From the NCBI GenBank assembly GCA_034769895.1, contig CM068367.1, positions 85,241,654-85,305,653 on the forward strand: 64,000 nucleotides of DNA. Direction: 5' to 3'. The notes under the pieces are model-generated. The model did no database searches. It saw only the letters and a list, made by a program, of their open reading frames with translations, and was not told where the DNA came from. Origin of the DNA: Magicicada septendecula (taxonomy: Eukaryota > Arthropoda > Insecta > Hemiptera > Cicadidae). The position numbers were made by a program, and so were the translations under genes. Numbering within the stretch: position 1 is the first letter of the stretch; every line of letters starts with the position of its first letter. This document shows positions 59,913 through 64,000 of the stretch, one piece after another.

Positions 59913-60707
59913 TCAGTATAAAATTATAAAGCCACTAATAAAAACATACATAATTCCCAGATATACATGAAGTTCAAATTTACTTATTGAAAAAGTCAAT
60001 TTCAGTAAAAAGGACTTATAAATTTCTTGCTACCTTGTGGTGGGTCATCATATTAATGTGTCCTGTCGTCCGTCTTATATTAAAACTACAGAAATCATAT
60101 CATTTCTTTAGCCACCTAATCCAAAAGTTATTTAATGTTATTTTTAGTCTTTCCTTTCCATGTTACCCATCAATTATCCTGCTAACACTATTACCATAGG
60201 GTAATAGTGCTTCAGGAATTTGTATTTTCTCGAATGATACTTTCTTCAGGTTTAATTTCATTTTACTCATCCTCTCTGTCCATGAAATCATTTACATTCT
60301 TTTCACGCACTGTGTCTCAAAGGCCTCTTAATTGTTCCTTCTCTCTTTCCAATGGCCCCTCAATGTTTGAAGAGTTCCTTACAAGACATTTTTATTTGTA
60401 CTAAGTCCAACAATTCTTGAAGTTAGCAAACAAAATTCTGGCTACATACAAAATGATCAGATTGGAACAACAAAATTCACCATATCCTGTACACTATATA
60501 CTTAATAGCCACGATTCTGGAAAATTCCTTTTTAGTTTGCTTTACAATCTACGTATTGTTTCAATTAATGTATGTGTATACGGTTAAATAATACAATGAA
60601 AATGTGCTGCAAATATATCCCATTTAATTACTTTACATTGTATTAACATATTAAAAAAAAAGTAATACGAATAAGGTACATTGCAAGTAACGCTATTTGT
60701 TGAACAT
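59913..60707 (-). other. Downstream flank of the aminopeptidase gene
   Basis: AT-rich. On the minus strand ATTAAA at 60623-60628 lies about 80 nt after the 60708 stop and AATAAA at 60391-60396 lies further on; either could end the transcript that uses the 60708-60860 exon. No other feature. Confidence 0.4.
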
Positions 60708-60860
60708 TCATTTGGTTGAGTATTGAGCTAGCAATTGGATCAATGTACGAGTTGGTCGACCTGTCATTCCTTTATGGAGGTACGGAAGATCATCTGGCCC
60801 AAACACACCAGCAACACCAGCTATATCCAGATGTAACCAATTACCTTCAGGTGCAAATTC
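60708..60860 (-). CDS. M17 leucyl aminopeptidase, distal terminal exon (partial gene)
   Basis: Fifty codons and a TGA (60708-60710) after the acceptor TTTTTGTTTAG ending at 60861. It begins EFAPEGNWLHLDIAG, then PYLHKGMTGRPTRTL and QLLAQ. This matches the C-terminal end of cytosol/leucyl aminopeptidases (W.HLDIAG ... YL.KGMTGRPTRTL), two-zinc exopeptidases that remove N-terminal residues. Metal and catalytic residues lie in earlier exons, outside the window to the right. Its twin exon lies 1.7 kb upstream at 62572. No other M17 exon lies between them, so this exon must be spliced to upstream exons past the twin, or be a relic. Reading frame, splice site and key motif are intact. Which M17 paralogue (LAP3-like or sperm type) cannot be told. 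Confidence 0.8.
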   Translation of the reverse strand, partial: EFAPEGNWLHLDIAGVAGVFGPDDLPYLHKGMTGRPTRTLIQLLAQYSTK

Positions 60861-61197
60861 CTAAACAAAAACAACAAAGGAAATTTTCACTCATTAAACA
60901 TCATGTAAAAAGAATATGTTAGTAATAAATGGATTTATAACACAATAACAAAATCCTGTATTGTAGCTTTTCCAGAGAAGACTTTATGGTAGGCTAATGT
61001 AAAGCACACATAGCCTAGTAAGATAACTGAAAATTGGGAAAGAGATCTCGATAGCATGTTTAAGCCAGTACCATATTCAATGAGCTGAGAGCACAACAAA
61101 ACAAATACATGTACTCTTGACAATATACCAACACGTGTTGCCATTACTATTTGTAATAAATAAACGCTGTGTTGCTGATTCACAGTGTTCTGAGACT

Positions 61198-61312
61198 AAG
61201 ACCCGTTCACACTAAAAGTGACACTAACCTAAGCTGATCTAAGATTTGCTATGCTGCTCTAGGTTTTCTCAATTTGGTTTCTGCGTTAGCTTTCAGTGTA
61301 ACCGGCCTTTAG
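61198..61312. mobile_element. Possible small MITE
   Basis: ACCCGTTCACACTAAAAG near the left and the inverse of CCGGTTACACTGAAAGC near the right form imperfect terminal repeats about 110 bp apart. The target duplication is unclear. Confidence 0.35.
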
Positions 61313-62496
61313 AGAGATATCACTGCCTTAGTGTGCCCAACAACGCTCTTCCGATTACTTTCTACGATTTGTCTCTGCATGAATCTTTCAGTCATCCTCT
61401 TTTTTTTCTTTCTTACTGGTGTTTTCCTATGCCATATATTTTTGGGGTCATCTTTCTCCCATGATTGTTTTCAAGTGTTCATACCACCAATTCATTTGCA
61501 ATGCCTATATTTGTTTCAATTACAAGATTTTTATTTGAGGACTTAAAAAAACTAGGATGAAATTACCCAGAAATCAATATTCAATTGTAGCAACAAAGTC
61601 TCCAAATTTAAATTTGATTTCTTACTTCTGTGCTCATGTGCAGAAACACTGCAATATCATAATTTTTACTTTACTACATGAGGAAGCGGAGATTATTCTT
61701 GGGTGTGATAATTACGCGTGTTTGTATGTTCTCTTGTAACTATAAATCACTGCACAAGTTTTGACAAAACACAAATTATTAAATTCTTCTCATTGACATG
61801 AGAGTCCTACATCAGACTCTTGGAAAAAATAAAATGGTGGACAACAAATAAGACACTAGAGACACAAACAATGAAATCTTTTAATATCCATCAAGTGACA
61901 TATCACTGATCTTAGATGTGAAAATATATCCATGAAATTAACTAAATTTAATCAAAATTATTCATTTTGGCCTTGCATGTAATTATACAAAGTGGCAGTC
62001 TTCTTTGCTTGGATATGTCTGCTATGTACATTTTGTTTGTGCCCGGAAACTACACCACACCTTTTGATAATTGTGTATCATTCAATCCATTTTTCTGATG
62101 CGAGTGATATAGTGACAAATAGGTATATATAATAGAAAAGTAAAGACTGTGGACACACTGTACAAATTTCAAATAAACATTTTTATTCTATTTTTGTACC
62201 TCAACTTTTTTCGAGTTATTCAAATTGTATGTATATCACACAACTATTCTATTTTGGTTTTCCATAAATATTTCTTCTCCTATATCAACAAACAAGCTGT
62301 GATTTTCAAATAATACAGTTTTTCTGTAATCAGAGTTTTTGTTTTAACAACTATAGTTGATTGCCAATTACAATATAAAACTTAATTTTTTAAACCAATA
62401 CCCACACAACTTATGCGAACTAACAATTTTGTGCATGATTTATCAGGAAATGCTCTGAAATAATATAACATACATATACGACAAACATGTAGCTTT

Positions 62497-62502
62497 TTTA
62501 TT
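62497..62502 (-). terminator. Poly(A) signal for proximal aminopeptidase exon
   Basis: TTTATT on the + strand is AATAAA on the minus strand, 70 nt after the stop at 62572-62574. Confidence 0.5.
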
Positions 62503-62571
62503 TTCCAGGTAATTATGAAAATGTAACATTTAATTGTCAATTGTGACATTCAAATCAGTAGATCATATGTT

Positions 62572-62721
62572 TTAACATTTTGCTGAAAACTGGGCGAGTA
62601 ACTGTACTAATGTTCGGGTTGGCCGGCCCGACATTCCTTTCTGGAGATATACCAGTTCACCATCAGCACCCATTGAACCGGCTATATCAAGATGTAACCA
62701 GCTGCCTTCGGGTGCAAATTC
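62572..62721 (-). CDS. M17 leucyl aminopeptidase, proximal terminal exon (partial gene)
   Basis: Forty-nine codons and a TAA (62572-62574) following the acceptor TTGCTGTTGTGTATAG that ends at 62722. It reads EFAPEGSWLHLDIAG, then VYLQKGMSGRPTRTL and QLLAQ, about 70% identical to the 60708-60860 exon and in the same phase (both start GAA TTT GCA). It has its own AATAAA 70 nt past the stop. The differences are concentrated in the loop between LDIAG and the YL.KGM motif. The rest of the gene is right of position 64000. Alternative terminal exon use is the simplest reading; a remnant of a tandem gene duplication is the rival. Confidence 0.82.
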   Translation of the reverse strand, partial: EFAPEGSWLHLDIAGSMGADGELVYLQKGMSGRPTRTLVQLLAQFSAKC

Positions 62722-64000
62722 CTATACACAACAGCAAGAAGAAAAACTTTAAAACTGAATAACTGCACATTCTACTTTATGGTGTTACTGGTATTACAAT
62801 TTGTTTTACATACACTAAGTTAAAATTTTTTCAATGCTTTACATGTTGATTTATGTATTCAATGTCATAATAACGGACTGTGGAAGATAGAGGTTGTGTT
62901 CCAAGATTTCAAATTCCATTAGCATCAGGCAAAGAAGAAAGAAGGAAAAGAAAATATGTTCTGTTCCTCCACCAAACTCTCACATGCAGGAGAGACAGGT
63001 TAAGTACACATGAGAAAGACTACACGCGTGCACTCACATTAAAAAAATCACACACATTTTTTGTTTTTGCTAGGAATAAAATAATTATGTGTCTAAGAGA
63101 TATGTAACTAGTAATATCAGACATGGGGTGTCACATGTGCAGTTGCATGGAGATAAGGCAGGAACAAATGAAGCATGAGACAAAAGTGTGAAACATAAAT
63201 CTGAAAATATTAGCCAGCTCCCTAACTACTTGTCTATCTCCATAAGATCTTATATCTATTTTCCACTCCCATATGAACTTTGTTTTTAAAATATAATTTT
63301 TTTGCCTCATTTAAATAGAGTGTATATAGGGTATAAAAATAAACCTATGTCCTCCAGTATAAACAACAACTAGCCTTACCCTACGTGTCTCCTTTGTTTA
63401 CTGGGCTTACAGGCACATTTGTCACTGCCTGCTGGGGGTTTTTTTTTTTAACATTTTGTCTGTGTATGCTATAGAGTACTGTTCTTCTCTGTATTACTGT
63501 ATTTTTCTTATACAAGTTATTGTATTTAATGTTTAATGTAATATAATGTATTATATTTCTATTAAAATTTTCACATTGCTTTGACAAGTTTCAATGAAAC
63601 CCCATTAGACAAATAATGTGCCTCAGCCTAAATACTAATATTAGGGATGTGTCGGTTCTCGGTACCGATTCTCGATACCACTGGTTCTTGGGGTTAGGTA
63701 TCGGTATCAAGAACTGGTGCTACAAAGTCGGTACCGGTACTTTTACATTTTTATAAACTTTATACCTTCATTTTTACATTGCACCATTCAGTGTAGTGAT
63801 CGATATTAGTCATGTTTCTGACATGCAAAGAAATGATGACAAAACATTTAAGTGCGTCGACATTACTGCCGAGTCAGTGAAAGTCGATCTATAACGTAAT
63901 TGAAATCGAAACAAATAACATATATATATATATATATAAATTGTTTCACCCCAAATTATTTTAAGACTAGACTTGTTTTATTTATACGAGTTTTATAGCC
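62722..64000 (-). other. Upstream intron of the aminopeptidase gene, with possible hAT end
   Basis: No other M17 exon seen. At about 63646 a repetitive GC-richer segment (AGGGATGTGTCGGTTC, TCGGTACCGATTCTCG) resembles the terminal region of a hAT element and could be the left end of one running past the edge. A (TA)n patch lies at 63920-63940. Confidence 0.4.

Larger units (their letters stand above)
60861..62571 (-). other. Interval between the two aminopeptidase terminal exons
   Basis: No further M17-like exon on either strand. It contains a possible MITE at about 61198-61312 and AT-rich unique DNA. Confidence 0.5.

Noticed and set aside
60716-60922. Plus-strand ORFs at 60716-60922 and 62580-62762 that resemble each other
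   Set aside because: They are antisense shadows of the two duplicated aminopeptidase terminal exons on the minus strand.
62880-63107. Basic ORF reminiscent of a C2H2 zinc-finger linker
   Set aside because: The Cys and His spacing does not form a finger, no neighbouring finger exists, and codon content fits AT-rich intron noise.

Overview
The window is nuclear DNA of an animal, most likely an arthropod and probably an insect. It is AT-rich, has intron-containing genes with GT-AG junctions, AATAAA-type signals and long (GT)n runs, and is crowded with dead transposons from several superfamilies. I cannot name the species. There is no bacterial or phage content and no operon.

Only two host genes are supported. 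(1) A complete Mediator subunit 28 gene (MED28) on the + strand, four phase-0 coding exons at 35160-35219, 45756-45935, 47317-47634 and 49318-49509, predicting 249 residues with a glutamine-rich insert. (2) The 3' end of an M17 leucyl (cytosol) aminopeptidase gene on the - strand whose body lies beyond the right edge. It has two homologous terminal exons, each with its own splice acceptor, stop codon and possible poly(A) signal (62572-62721 and 60708-60860), which suggests alternative C-termini.

Layout. 1-10.1 kb: AT-rich DNA with a LINE tail, one long foldback element, several hairpins and a decayed LINE fragment. 10.1-13.8 kb: a Charlie-type hAT transposon (- strand) split by a palindromic Penelope-like (PLE) insertion that still carries a GIY-YIG endonuclease fragment. 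14-18.7 kb: decayed LINE and mariner pieces. 18.7-22.3 kb: a DNA transposon with about 450-bp terminal inverted repeats and a broken ORF of a family I cannot name. 23.6-24.3 kb: a second palindromic PLE insertion. 24.8-34.2 kb: a repeat array dominated by about 30 copies of a roughly 160-bp unit, with interspersed modules that contain hammerhead-like cores. 35.2-49.5 kb: MED28. Its 10.5-kb first intron is mostly a three-level nest: a palindromic hammerhead-bearing insertion (35576-42527) contains a hAT-like element (36342-41836), which contains a Tigger/pogo element (38065-40464). 50-60 kb: LINE remnants (RTE-like and Jockey-like), a hAT MITE with a perfect 8-bp target duplication, and an unidentified decayed coding segment. 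60.7-64 kb: the aminopeptidase 3' end.

A theme across the window is the inverted (head-to-head or tail-to-tail) arrangement of PLE-type sequences flanked by about 9-14-bp target duplications, with hammerhead-ribozyme-like cores (CTGANGA, stem, GAAAC) in both arms. The best example has a perfect 5-bp stem I and a 5-bp stem II.
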